From assembly GCA_030770425.1 (NCBI GenBank), contig JASJFT010000471.1, forward strand, positions 1 through 11,084: 11,084 nucleotides of DNA, written 5' to 3'. Below, piece after piece: positions 1-9,500 of this stretch. Under the pieces are notes generated by a model. It did not search any database. It had not been told where the DNA came from and worked only from the letters and a program-made list of their open reading frames with translations. Numbering within the stretch: the stretch's first letter is position 1; each line of letters starts with the position of its first letter. The translations under genes were made by a program, and so were the position numbers. Source of the stretch: Darksidea phi. Taxonomy: Eukaryota > Ascomycota > Dothideomycetes > Pleosporales > Lentitheciaceae.

Positions 1-217
1 CTAAGCTCGAGGGAAAGAAGAAGGGGAGACCGAGTATTATATATAGTATAGTTTAAATAGAGAATAGAGTAAATTTTGATTATTATATTATTCTACTTTT
101 TAAGTTTTTAGGTTTTAGAGTTTTTAAAAATTAATAAATGTAAAAAAACCTATAAAATATTAAATCTGTATTTTCTTTTTTAAATTATCTTATCCTTAAT
201 AAGGCTAAAAACGTACC
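1..217. repeat. Very AT-rich edge, probable remnant of a mutated transposable element
   Basis: Bases 61-210 contain about 23 G or C in 150 (about 15%), against roughly half in the rest of the window. The sequence is dominated by TA, TAA and TTT runs and has no open frame of useful length. In filamentous ascomycetes such blocks are commonly repeats degraded by repeat-induced point mutation (RIP), which converts C to T and raises TpA. I see only the composition, not the element, so the RIP origin is inferred. The block continues off the left edge, so its size is unknown. An AT-rich intergenic spacer is the alternative. Confidence 0.5.
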
Positions 218-276
218 GTTTGCCCTAATTAAGGATGAGGGCAAAAAGAGGCTGTTTGCCTCTATCAAGGATGAGA
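192..276. repeat. Cluster of nested short inverted and direct repeats at the AT-rich boundary
   Basis: Several small symmetric elements overlap here. ATCCTTAAT (192-200) is the exact reverse complement of ATTAAGGAT (228-236). TTTGCCC (219-225) pairs with GGGCAAA (239-245) around a 13-base loop. AGAGGC (247-252) pairs with GCCTCT (258-263) around TGTTT. In addition 218-240 and 254-276 form an imperfect direct repeat, both starting GTTTGCC and containing AAGGATGAG. The cluster lies where composition changes from AT-rich to balanced, as expected at the end of an inserted element, but no element type can be named. Confidence 0.4.
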
Positions 277-2545
277 CAATTGTTCCATAGTGTAGTACGC
301 AAACTTAACCTACTCAGTTATTCTAAGACTCGAAAGCGTTTCCGCAGACCATTTTCAACCCCATACGCCAACAGGTCAATCATTCCGCGTATAGGCATAT
401 TCGCAGAGAATCTGTAGAGGCTTGTAAAGCATATCCCTATACAACCTACTGTCTTCGGAAAATTTACAGAGGGAACACTGACTGAATCCCGAAGCGGACT
501 TCCACTGGGCGTCACGCCACCTCCCAAAGCGTGTAAACCCTCTCAAGTTAGTAAGGTGTATTACTGGTACTAAACCTACGTTTCATACTTTTAGCTTCTA
601 GCAAGCCCTTCTGCCAAGTGGTATTGAAATGTAGTAATGACGCACTCGAAAGGAGAAGACTCCATACGCCTACTTTTCGCTTCCAAAGGTAAACGATTCA
701 AAGCGTGGGCAATGACCGGCGATTAGAGAGTTATTAGACTCATGCCGTGTGCGTCTCTATGCTAGCTTACAATCCGGCAGCCGTAGTTGCTTAGACGGCG
801 ATTCGATAACTTGTCACTTGTCGAGGGTTCCCAAGATAGAAGTGGCCAGTGAAAGGATGTCTATAAGACATAGTGTTTCAAGCGCATGAAGCTTGAAGAG
901 AGGGTACAGCTCTATGAAATATACCCCTGGAAGACCGACCTCGAGCTACTTGAGCTTACTGAACTCTTGGCTATGCACGCATGCAGAGACGGTAGCCTAA
1001 TATGTAGACGATCGAGCAAGGGGCGTCCGAGTCCAATACGCTCCCAAAAACCAATACGTGTGTCTATTCATCAAGTTCGACGTATAAAATTCCTAGATTA
1101 GGTAAGCTGACGATCGTGTCGTATGATCTTTGCCATTGTCACTCGAGCTCTGCATTAATCTCGCGGTCTCCTTTCCGTAGAAAGCCTGCGCCCGCTGCCA
1201 ATTCTTTGACGTATCTCGGAGTTCAGGTCTACTATTGGGTAGTCGAGCGAACGCTATGGACCGAGATACTACCTGCTCTCCGGGGCGGTAGATTTAGAAG
1301 ATAGAATTGACATTTTAATATGGATATGGCCCACAATTTGGTAGGCAGCTCTCCTGTAGCTTACGAATGTACGCTTGTTGTGCGTAGATCGCATATTCCA
1401 TATCGCCATGGATTGAACATGGTGCGCGACCGTTTATTCCCGTAAGCTTCAGCATGATCAAATGGCAGCACCGATGCTGAATGATAATATAGCGCAGGTA
1501 TAAGATGCTTTCGACATAGCGTCTCCTCCCACTGCGGCACCTAATAACTGACTTCTCGACCAAAAGCCTTGCACGCATAGCATTCATTTTGGCAACCCAA
1601 GCCAACAATATAAGGGGTCCGCAGGGGTACTGATAGCTACAGTCCAGTTTGAAGTTTGAACAAGAAGGGTTACAGGTAAGCTCAGGGGCTTGCAAATATG
1701 TGACATGGAATGGAAAACGCACTCTTAGGTGGGCGAAATCTACGCACCCTAACGGTTAGACGAAACGATGTGGGTTTCCGGTACAGTGACACTGTCGAGA
1801 AGCTGAAGCTGGGTTTGGAAATTTTTGGTCGAGATGATTGCTGACAGTGCAGTATCGTACGGTCTGGGTGATGTTGCCTACTTGGCCACGAAGTGGCGTT
1901 CTAGAAGTGAACAACGGGAGAAATAGTCAGTGCTTGATCTTGCGCTTCCGGAGGCGCTCTAGATCTTGACACCCGCGACATGAGAAACACCTACCAAGTC
2001 ATCCATACGCCAGTCAGTTTCTGCAGACAGTAACGGAAGCCAAATGATTTGCGACTTCGCTTTTCCCCCGCTTCGTTGTCCTGCAATCGGGAGGACACCC
2101 CCATAGCTGCTCCTCCAAGCCTTGCGATTATAGGCACTGTTCGGAGCAAAAGGTATTAAGTTAGAGGCTGCGCCTCTGGACGAGAAAACAATTTTACAGG
2201 AAGATTGTCTATGAGAGGTGGAAGGATATATCCGTAGCATGGATGAGCCTTACCTCGGAATGATATATGCTGCGGAGGAAGAGTGATCGAATCATTGTCG
2301 ATTGAATCGACGACCACAATGCCTTTCCACTACATGAAGACAGTTTAGAAAGGCGGTCATGGCCAACGAAACAGAAACAGAACGGCTATGACTACAGTAG
2401 GAGTTGTTATAGAGGTGTTGAGCCCATCAGCTTTTGGTGCGCATCTGATCATACGAGGCCCGACGATATGCGTGCTAACTTTGGAAGGAAACAATAGTAA
2501 CGTATCACAATGTTACTCGCAATCGGATAGCCTCTCAGCAGATGC
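277..2545. other. Long region without a supportable gene
   Basis: This stretch has balanced base composition and stop codons in every frame. The longest reading frames are about 135 residues (minus strand, 1315-1722) and about 93 residues (minus strand, 1959-2240). They have no recognised domain or motif and no compositional bias typical of coding sequence. I could not join frames across convincing GT..AG introns into one protein. No tRNA or rRNA was recognised. It may be a long intergenic spacer, an eroded element older than the AT-rich edge, or a non-coding transcript. Confidence 0.55.
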
Positions 2546-2549
2546 ACAA

Positions 2550-2558
2550 TTATATAAG
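2550..2558 (+). promoter_or_regulatory. Candidate TATA box of the exonuclease gene
   Basis: The motif TTATATAAG lies about 110 bases upstream of the ATG at 2668, a plausible distance for a fungal core promoter with a short leader. It stands out in surroundings of balanced composition. The transcription start itself cannot be located from the sequence. Confidence 0.45.
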
Positions 2559-2667
2559 CAAACGCACGGACCCACAGCATCATCGCCCAGATTTTCTCTA
2601 GTTCGAGGTCAAGCTCCAACAACACATCCGCATAATACAATCACACGCACGCATCGCAGTCCCCGAA

Positions 2668-5100
2668 ATGGGGAAACGAAAGAGAGGAGGCCATGAAGAG
2701 CGACGCAGCGATATTGGCCTTGGTGCGACCCTCGCATACCTCAACGGGGACAAAGACGTTGAAACTAGGATGGGGGACGGCGCAGATAATGATGACGAGG
2801 GCTGGACAGTTGTTGGACCGCATAAAAAAAGGCAGAGGCAGCGAGGTAGAGACATTCGGCGCCGTCCCTCCCCTCATCGTCACGCGCATGGGAGGCGTCA
2901 CGACTCCAGTTCCCCCGAGCCAGGCGGAGTGCTCGAGGATCATGAAGCCAGCGACGAGCACAGCACCCGACCCGCCGAAGCGTCGCGCAGCTATGACAAC
3001 CCATTCGCACCGAAGGAAAATAGCTCTGGAGAGCAACTATCGCAACCGAAGAATCCCTTCAGCACGAGGGAGAAGGAAGCTGAACGCGCCAGCGAGCGTG
3101 TCGTCTCTACGGATAATGCGTCTGCAGAGTTACGGGGCAGTAGGCTGGAGCGTGGAAGGGAACGCAAGCTCGAGCGTCATTACCCCACGATCGAGCATGC
3201 CCACCACGCTCGGCTTCAGTCTCATGTGAAGATTACCGACTTACAGTCCCTAGCATTGTACATTCTCGCTGACGGCCATGCACCCCAATGGGTGTCTGTG
3301 CAGAGCCGCATGAGTATTCACCAAGTCGTTATGCTCATGGTACCCGGGCTGGAGCTGGATATGTTCAATGGCAAGCTGGCCCTAGAAACCAAGCCTTCTG
3401 ATGACGGATCAACTGCGGATACTAATGACAAGGGCGCAAAACCCAAGCGCCTGCATATTGACCCCGACGACTACTATCCGGCAGAGCTTAAGCCGCATAG
3501 GCTACCTACCTCCCTGAAGCCCTTATCCGAAATCTTTTCTCACGTGTGGCCCATCATGGCTCAGGGAGAACATCGCAACAATCAATATATCAAGGTGCAT
3601 TCACCAATTCACACAATGCTAACATCGCAAATTCCCAAGACGCGAGAAGAAAAACAGCTTAGGAAGAGTGGGAGCCACAAAGGCCCAGTTCCTCAAAGCT
3701 CCAAGCATTGGCAAAATCAACGCACGCCTGTCACGCAGTACCTTGCTAGTCTTTCCGACCAACAGGAAAATGAATACGTTGTTCACCCAGCGTGGTTCTC
3801 CAGTTCAGAAGCCAAGGAAACTGCGTATCAAAAACGCAAGGCTGCCAGCCAGTCGCTAGAGGATGGCTGGGTAGACACCAAGGTCGCCACCTTGGAAGAC
3901 GGACAAGTACCCGAAGCGGAGATCGAGTCCGGCAGCATTACCCAAGGCAGACGCATTATAGCTATTGATTGCGAAATGTGCAAGGCGGAGAATGATGAAC
4001 TCGTGCTCACGCGCATCAGCATCCTGGATTGGGATGGCAGCGTACTTGTCGATAAATTAGTCAAGCCCGATGTTACCATCAAAGACTACCTTACACAGTG
4101 GTCCGGCATCACAGAAGCCATGCTTCGCGATGTCACAACCACTCTTTCGGACATTCAGAAGGAGCTATTGGATATCATCACCCCCCGTACGGTTCTTGTG
4201 GGACACTCTCTCAACTCGGACCTCAATGCGCTCAAGCTCACGCATCCGTTCCTGATTGATACCGGCATACTGTTTCCGCACCAACGAGGACCGCCATACA
4301 AACAGTCGTTGAAGTGGCTCACTCAGAAATATCTTCAAAAGGAGATTCAAAAGGGCGCCAATGGCCACAACAGTGTTGAAGATGCTCGCGCCTGCCTCGA
4401 TCTCGTCAAGCAGAAGTGTGAACGAGGGCCGCAATGGGGCACCAGCGAAACCAATGCGGAATCCATTTTCAAGAGGCTAGGGCGTACACTTCGGCCCAAG
4501 TCAAATGATGCTTCACGCTCAGGCGCCGTCATCGATTGGGGTGACCCAAACCGAGGCCACGGAGCTCAGGCACAAGCCGCTGTCGGATGTCAAAGCGATT
4601 CCGATGTGGTTAAAGCCATCGAGGCTGCTTTGAACGGCTTTGCAAAGGGCAAAGACGGCGGCACGGAAAAGGTCGACTTTGTATGGGGACGACTGCGTGA
4701 GCTTGAACTCGCTCGCGGATGGTGGGACGATGGCAGGACATCGGATGACGTGGAGCTTATCCGACAGGCAGCGCTGAAGAGACTGGGGCTTCCGACAGAG
4801 CAAGAGGCGGAAGTGGAAGTCACAGGCGCTAAGCTCGGCGACGCCGTCTCCAGGACGGTCGACTACATCGTCCAGATTTACGACTCTTTGCCACCATGTA
4901 CAGCATTGATCGTGTACAGTGGCACGGGCGACCCTCGCGAAGTTCGGCGGCTGCAAAACATGCAGCAACAGCACCGCCGCGAGTACCAAAGCAAGAAATG
5001 GGACGATGTCAGCGTCAAGTGGACGGATACAGAGGTGCAAGCGCTGTCTAAAGCGTGCAAAGCGGCCCGCAATGGCGTCGGATTCATCACAGTCAAATAG
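2668..5100 (+). CDS. REX1: REX1-family DEDDh 3'-5' RNA exonuclease
   Basis: This uninterrupted 810-residue frame encodes a nuclear 3'-5' exoribonuclease. All catalytic motifs are visible: ExoI IAIDCEMC (D434, E436), ExoII GHSLNSDL (H513, D518) and ExoIII HNSVEDAR (H567, D572), which is the DEDDh arrangement. In yeast, Rex1 trims the 3' ends of 5S rRNA and some tRNA precursors and helps finish larger rRNA; the same role here is inferred. The N-terminus is basic (MGKRKRGG), with a second basic run from residue 52 (HKKRQRQR), both nuclear-signal-like. Residues 1-180 look disordered. A pre-catalytic region includes YLASLSDQQENEY, which fits the conserved segment before the exonuclease domain in REX1 proteins. 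The C-terminus (VYSGTGDPREV, VKWTDTE, ARNGVGFI) also fits fungal members. It is longer than budding-yeast Rex1 (about 550 residues), mostly through the N-terminus. The start ATG has G at -3 and +4. REX3 or another REX paralogue is possible but less likely. Confidence 0.93.
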   Translation: MGKRKRGGHEERRSDIGLGATLAYLNGDKDVETRMGDGADNDDEGWTVVGPHKKRQRQRGRDIRRRPSPHRHAHGRRHDSSSPEPGGVLEDHEASDEHSTRPAEASRSYDNPFAPKENSSGEQLSQPKNPFSTREKEAERASERVVSTDNASAELRGSRLERGRERKLERHYPTIEHAHHARLQSHVKITDLQSLALYILADGHAPQWVSVQSRMSIHQVVMLMVPGLELDMFNGKLALETKPSDDGSTADTNDKGAKPKRLHIDPDDYYPAELKPHRLPTSLKPLSEIFSHVWPIMAQGEHRNNQYIKVHSPIHTMLTSQIPKTREEKQLRKSGSHKGPVPQSSKHWQNQRTPVTQYLASLSDQQENEYVVHPAWFSSSEAKETAYQKRKAASQSLEDGWVDTKVATLEDGQVPEAEIESGSITQGRRIIAIDCEMCKAENDELVLTRISILDWDGSVLVDKLVKPDVTIKDYLTQWSGITEAMLRDVTTTLSDIQKELLDIITPRTVLVGHSLNSDLNALKLTHPFLIDTGILFPHQRGPPYKQSLKWLTQKYLQKEIQKGANGHNSVEDARACLDLVKQKCERGPQWGTSETNAESIFKRLGRTLRPKSNDASRSGAVIDWGDPNRGHGAQAQAAVGCQSDSDVVKAIEAALNGFAKGKDGGTEKVDFVWGRLRELELARGWWDDGRTSDDVELIRQAALKRLGLPTEQEAEVEVTGAKLGDAVSRTVDYIVQIYDSLPPCTALIVYSGTGDPREVRRLQNMQQQHRREYQSKKWDDVSVKWTDTEVQALSKACKAARNGVGFITVK

Positions 5101-5577
5101 GAGTTATTTGTGTTTCGGTTGTACTACGCGCGGCTGTGGGACAGCGTTTCAAGCTAAAGCGGCATACACAGTGTGGCTCGATATAGGCGCGGCAGGGGTA
5201 TCGATCTGGCTTTAGAGGGAGACTGGGGCTAAAATGGGGCGGTGGACATGGCATTATACAGGAGCGGCGTTGGCGCAACGGCTGTGTAGCAGCGAGTAAA
5301 TGCAACGTACGAGGCAAAAGCCGAAATTTACTAGGCGACATGGACCAATAGGCTCTCTTGGGCCAAGCATGTCAGTTAGGGAGGTGGCCCATTTTCAGAT
5401 GTCGTGAAACGGCAGACTGATCCCTGTCGATCATCCCTTACTGGAGCAATTTAGCGTTTATTGTCGAGTCGGGCATTTACGAGGTGAATGGAAAGCGGCG
5501 TATGCCGGGCCCAGAGCGGAAAGGGAAAGTAGCTGATGTTAGACTTGGTAGACGGTGGCGCAACGCAGCTAATCTCG

Positions 5578-5580
<3 letters not shown>
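5101..5580. other. 3' flank of the exonuclease gene, no gene seen
   Basis: Sequence after the TAG stop shows no convincing reading frame and no clear AATAAA. It should hold the 3' untranslated region and polyadenylation site of the exonuclease gene. Short open frames on both strands lack recognisable protein features. Confidence 0.5.

Positions 5581-5647
<67 letters not shown>
5581..5647. repeat. (GA)33 dinucleotide microsatellite
   Basis: An unbroken GA tract of 67 bases runs between CTCGCAC and CAACTTGG, with no interruption. It is all purine on the plus strand, so it could adopt a triplex (H-DNA) form and is expected to vary in length between strains. It lies about 850 bases upstream of the second gene's ATG, outside any supported coding region. 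The Arg-Glu and Leu-Ser repeats it yields in translation are artefacts. Confidence 0.97.
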
Positions 5648-5648
<1 letters not shown>

Positions 5649-6500
5649 AACTTGGCTATTTGCGGTGCTTCGGGAACGGTGGGAAGCTGAGAGCTGAGCG
5701 GCGCGAGAGCATGCATGGCGCGGAGGGCGAGGGAAAAGAGGGGGATTTGCGGCAAAGCATTGCCTTGCGAGCGAGTTTGCGCCGAGGCAATAACGGTGCT
5801 GGGCGAAGATGGCCGTCTGGCCGCAAGGTTGGCTGGCGTCAAAGATTAGTAGAGGGTGATATGCGCGGGTGGGGGACGTGAGTGGTTGGCGGTGGGATAG
5901 GGAGAAGCGGGCTAATAACAGCGATAGTGAGAGCGGCGTGATGACGATACGGACATCGAATACGGATAGAGAGCGAGACGTAGTCGGTAGGCCAGCTCGA
6001 GCAGGCTAGCGGCGCACAGCGGGAGCGGCTAGCGACGCCTGCTAAGGTATTGCCAGGAATAACCTTTGCTAAGTCGTCGCCGTGTTAACTCTTCCCTGTC
6101 TTTTTCCGTCGCATGCTGTCTCGCCTGAAACGCTCGCTATAGGCCGGCGCGCCCAAGACACGATTCGCATGCCCGCCTGCGCGCTGCTATTCCTGCTGTT
6201 TCTGCCGTCTCCGGCTCCGGCTCCGTCAGCGCCTGCGCCAGCTCCAGCTTTAACAGTTACTGTATCAGACAGAGGGTCGCTTACTTGCATTGTTCAAAAT
6301 AGCAGGGCGCAGTCTCACCCAACAACAGCTATTCTCATCGTCTAGCGTCGGCAGACGCCTGGGTGCCTTCGCTCCAACGGGAAACCCACCTCTCAGGCGT
6401 ACCACTCCACGCCTGCGTCCCGGAACAGCCGCCGTCCTGTGTCGTCGCGTAGATTGCTTATCCTGATCGCCTGCGAGCCTGGGGGGGAAGGGGGTGTGAA
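5648..6500 (+). promoter_or_regulatory. Probable promoter and leader of the zinc/coiled-coil gene
   Basis: No supported gene lies here. From the GA tract to about 6060 the plus strand is visibly purine-rich. From about 6085 it becomes pyrimidine-rich (for example TCTTCCCTGTCTTTTTCC), the kind of CT-rich block often found at transcription starts in filamentous fungi. An in-frame TAG at 6450-6452 and the absence of any ATG between 6346 and 6500 support 6501 as the start codon. The position of the transcription start is inferred from composition only. Confidence 0.4.
6169..6345 (+). other. Possible upstream open reading frame, 58 residues
   Basis: An ATG at 6169 opens a 58-codon frame ending at TAG 6343-6345, about 155 bases before the main ATG. 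The peptide begins MPACALLFLLFLPSPAPAP, a hydrophobic stretch followed by Pro-Ala repeats that superficially resembles a secretion signal. If transcription starts near 6090 it would be the first long upstream frame and could dampen translation of the main frame. The low-complexity sequence could equally arise by chance in a CT-rich leader. Confidence 0.2.
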
Positions 6501-9500
6501 ATGCTCACAGTACCCGTGGCCATCGACGGCGACGACGCCTCTCCACGCCCTGCGTCGCCCGTCGACGGCTCCACCAGGGGCTTCTGCGCGCGCTGCAACA
6601 GTGCAGTGGGCGACTTCTTCAACTCGTGGATCCAGGTCACGGGCAGCTACTACCTGCCGGCACTGCTCGGCTCCTACAGCAGCCTGCTCAGGGCCCATGG
6701 CCGCCAGAGGACGGCGTCGATGGGCACAGATTTAGATGGATGGTAAGCAAAACGACCAAACCCCCCCAGCTTCCAACAGCACCCTGGACCATTTTCGTAT
6801 GTGTCGCACAGTTTCCTATTACGTCGTGTCGATATCCTAGCATTATAGCTTATTGTCCCGGCGCCAATCACCGGCGCAGGTATTTTAATTTTTCAAGCGA
6901 CGCCTGCGCTAGTCATCTTGCCAGATAATTTCCACACTATACTCTATCATCTATTAAACCGCCGCCACGCCCGCATTGCGACACTTGACTCTTTTGCTGA
7001 TTTTCTCTGCCCGTCTAGTCTTATCCAGCCGCTGTCCTGCCCCGGTGCTGCCTGCGGCGATACACTCGGCATCCACGTCGTCGCCGCGTCTGAACAAAAG
7101 CACGTCTTCTGGTGAGTTCCCGTTCCTCCTTGTCCTCTCAACCCCCTCGTCGTCGTCGTCGTCGTCCTCCACACCCACAGAACAGCGGGCGTCTTGCTTC
7201 GAGGGGTGGTGGTGGCTGCGAGGGCGCTGTTGTGTCGGTGGGACCATCGACGCCCGCATCCCATGTGGCGTCGGCTGGCCGGGATGCTGCCTGCACGGCC
7301 TCTGCACCAAAATATCTACATACGACGTGCAAATATATAGTCGCTCAGCGCCCTACATGAGTAATTTTCATGCTTACTGTTCGTCCTAGCGGTCGCGACC
7401 TTTTCAAACTTTCCAAAATAATACTGCGATGCGAAGAGGCGCCTGGTAGCTTCGTTGCAGTAGAACCCCAGCACTCAACACCACAACCGTTGGCGGTTGA
7501 GAACTCGCCCGATCCAGTAACAGCCCGACCAGCTTCAGACATGGAGGTCGATTCGCGCCCAGCGCCCCAACTGCCGGGCCCCATGCACCACTACAAACAA
7601 CATCGCGACCATGCCCCCCAGCCACTCCAACAGGTCGAAGTCAACAGACAACCACTGCCCCCGCCAACCTCACGCTCCCCACCAACGCCATTGTCGTCCC
7701 ATGTACCCCAGAAATCGCCCAGCAACCCACCTCTGCCCCCACCCGCTGTCCAGCCTGTCAAACCAGTGCGCGAGGCTCAGCATGCACTACCACCGCCAAG
7801 GGAGCTCATCGCCAGCCCGGCTCACCGCCCACGGGAACTTCCTGCGCCGCTAACATCACACCCACACTCCCCTGTCGAGCATCGTCCCAAGGAGCACAGT
7901 TATCCTCGATCACCCCAAGAGGTCCAACTAGATGCTATTGAGCGCCTGCAGACTCAGATCTCGCAGAATAGCAGCGCATTAGTCGCCCAGAGCCGTGACA
8001 TGCGCCGCTACGAAGAGGCCTTGCAGCACAGCGAGGACAGCCTCCGTCGAGAGTTCCAGACGCAAATCCATCACCAGGGAACCGAGATCCGGCGTGTTGA
8101 TGATGCTGTGAGGCAGCTGCAGCACGAGATGATTGGCATCCGCGAGTTGCTCGAGGTCCTCAGGCACGAATTTCATGCCTCTGGGGGTGTGCAAGGCCCC
8201 GCCGGAGGCCCTACTGCTCAGGACTCTGCACTGGAGCTCATGGCACAGCAGATCGCCGTCATCTCTGCCAAAGCCAACGACGTGGAAACACTGAAGATCA
8301 CCATCGAGATCATGAAGAACAAGATTCAGCGTCTTGAAACCACCGTAGTCGTTCCGCCAGCCCAGACGGCTGCAATGGCGTATGCTTCTCCACGAGAGCC
8401 TGCACCCCGCTCGCTTCCTTCGACACACACGGTTCCCTCACATCATCAGACGCCAAACGTGCCATCGCACGCCAACGCCCCAGTCCCAGCCCTGCAGAAA
8501 ACACAGTCCTACGACTCGCACAGCCGCTCAGTACTAGCCACGCCCGAGTCTTCCCAAAGGATCGAACCTCCGCCGGAGCCTAGACCGGCACCAAGCGGCT
8601 GGGCAGCAGTCAACACGGGCATGAAGCGGACTCTCTCCAGTGGCCTAAATAGTCCGCAAGAGTCTGTGGGGCCTGCCCTTGGATCGCCGAAGCGCCCGAA
8701 GCTGGCTCCCATCGAGCCTCGCGCGGCATACGCTGGTTCCCAAGGCCACCCACAGCATGTCTATGAGCATTTGGATACGGACGACTCCGACGCCGCAAGG
8801 GTTCAGACGCACCGACACACATTACCGTCTCAAACCCAAACTACCATGGCAGTCTCTGAGACTCCCATGCCTTCACAACACTCGCATGCAGCTTTAGTCG
8901 CATACGGCACCCAAGACGCCCGCTCTGAGGACAGCTGGCGCCCGGAGTCCCAGCGCATGGTTCAAGTCCGCACCCCTCGTGGCCGAGGCAGTCGCGGTGG
9001 TCCTGGAAGTCGCGGTGGACGTGTCCGCAAGAGTATGGCCGTTCAAGTCCATCCTATTGGTACTCCTGAATGGGAGAGGGTCGATTGGCAGGGTGTTTCC
9101 GAACCTCAGGTCAGTCCTGATGGATACTACACGGTAGTGCGTGCGAATAGGCCTATCATTCGTCGTGGGAGCGGTGGGGGTGGAGGGTCGCGAGGCGGTC
9201 GTCCGTCGAGCTCAAACGGCCGAGCATCAAGTGTGAGTCTGGGCCTCCAAGGTGTAACCGCAGGCGCAGGCGCAAGCTTGCCCACAGATCCGTACGCTCA
9301 CACCAAGAAGACACGTACCAAGCCGATACGCAACGCCGACGGCGTGCTCATCCGCAAGGATGGCCGCCCGGACATGCGTTCGCAATCCTCGGCCGCCAAC
9401 TTGCGTAAAGTCCATGCACGCAAGGAAGACTCCGAAAACCCCGAGAATCACGAGCGCGAATACACCCCTTCGCAACAATATACTCCGAACGGAAGCGCCG

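Noticed and set aside
1315..1722. 135-residue minus-strand open frame
   Set aside because: It is the longest frame in the left region, but has no recognisable motif and is compatible with chance in 2.3 kb.
1959..2240. 93-residue minus-strand open frame
   Set aside because: It reads somewhat like protein, but I see no domain, no convincing intron connections and no coding bias.
2600..2625. tRNA-like B box (GTTCGAGGTC)
   Set aside because: The final consensus C of the box is not in place, and no cloverleaf arms or A box could be fitted around it.
2693..3229. 178-residue plus-strand frame overlapping the start of the exonuclease gene
   Set aside because: It is an alternate frame within the low-complexity N-terminal coding region, with no domain and no independent start context.
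4519..5040. 173-residue open frame on the minus strand inside the exonuclease gene
   Set aside because: It is a shadow of the conserved exonuclease C-terminus, with no recognisable features of its own.
5484..5842. Arg-Glu and Leu-Ser repeat proteins read across the GA tract
   Set aside because: They are translations of a dinucleotide microsatellite and not genes.
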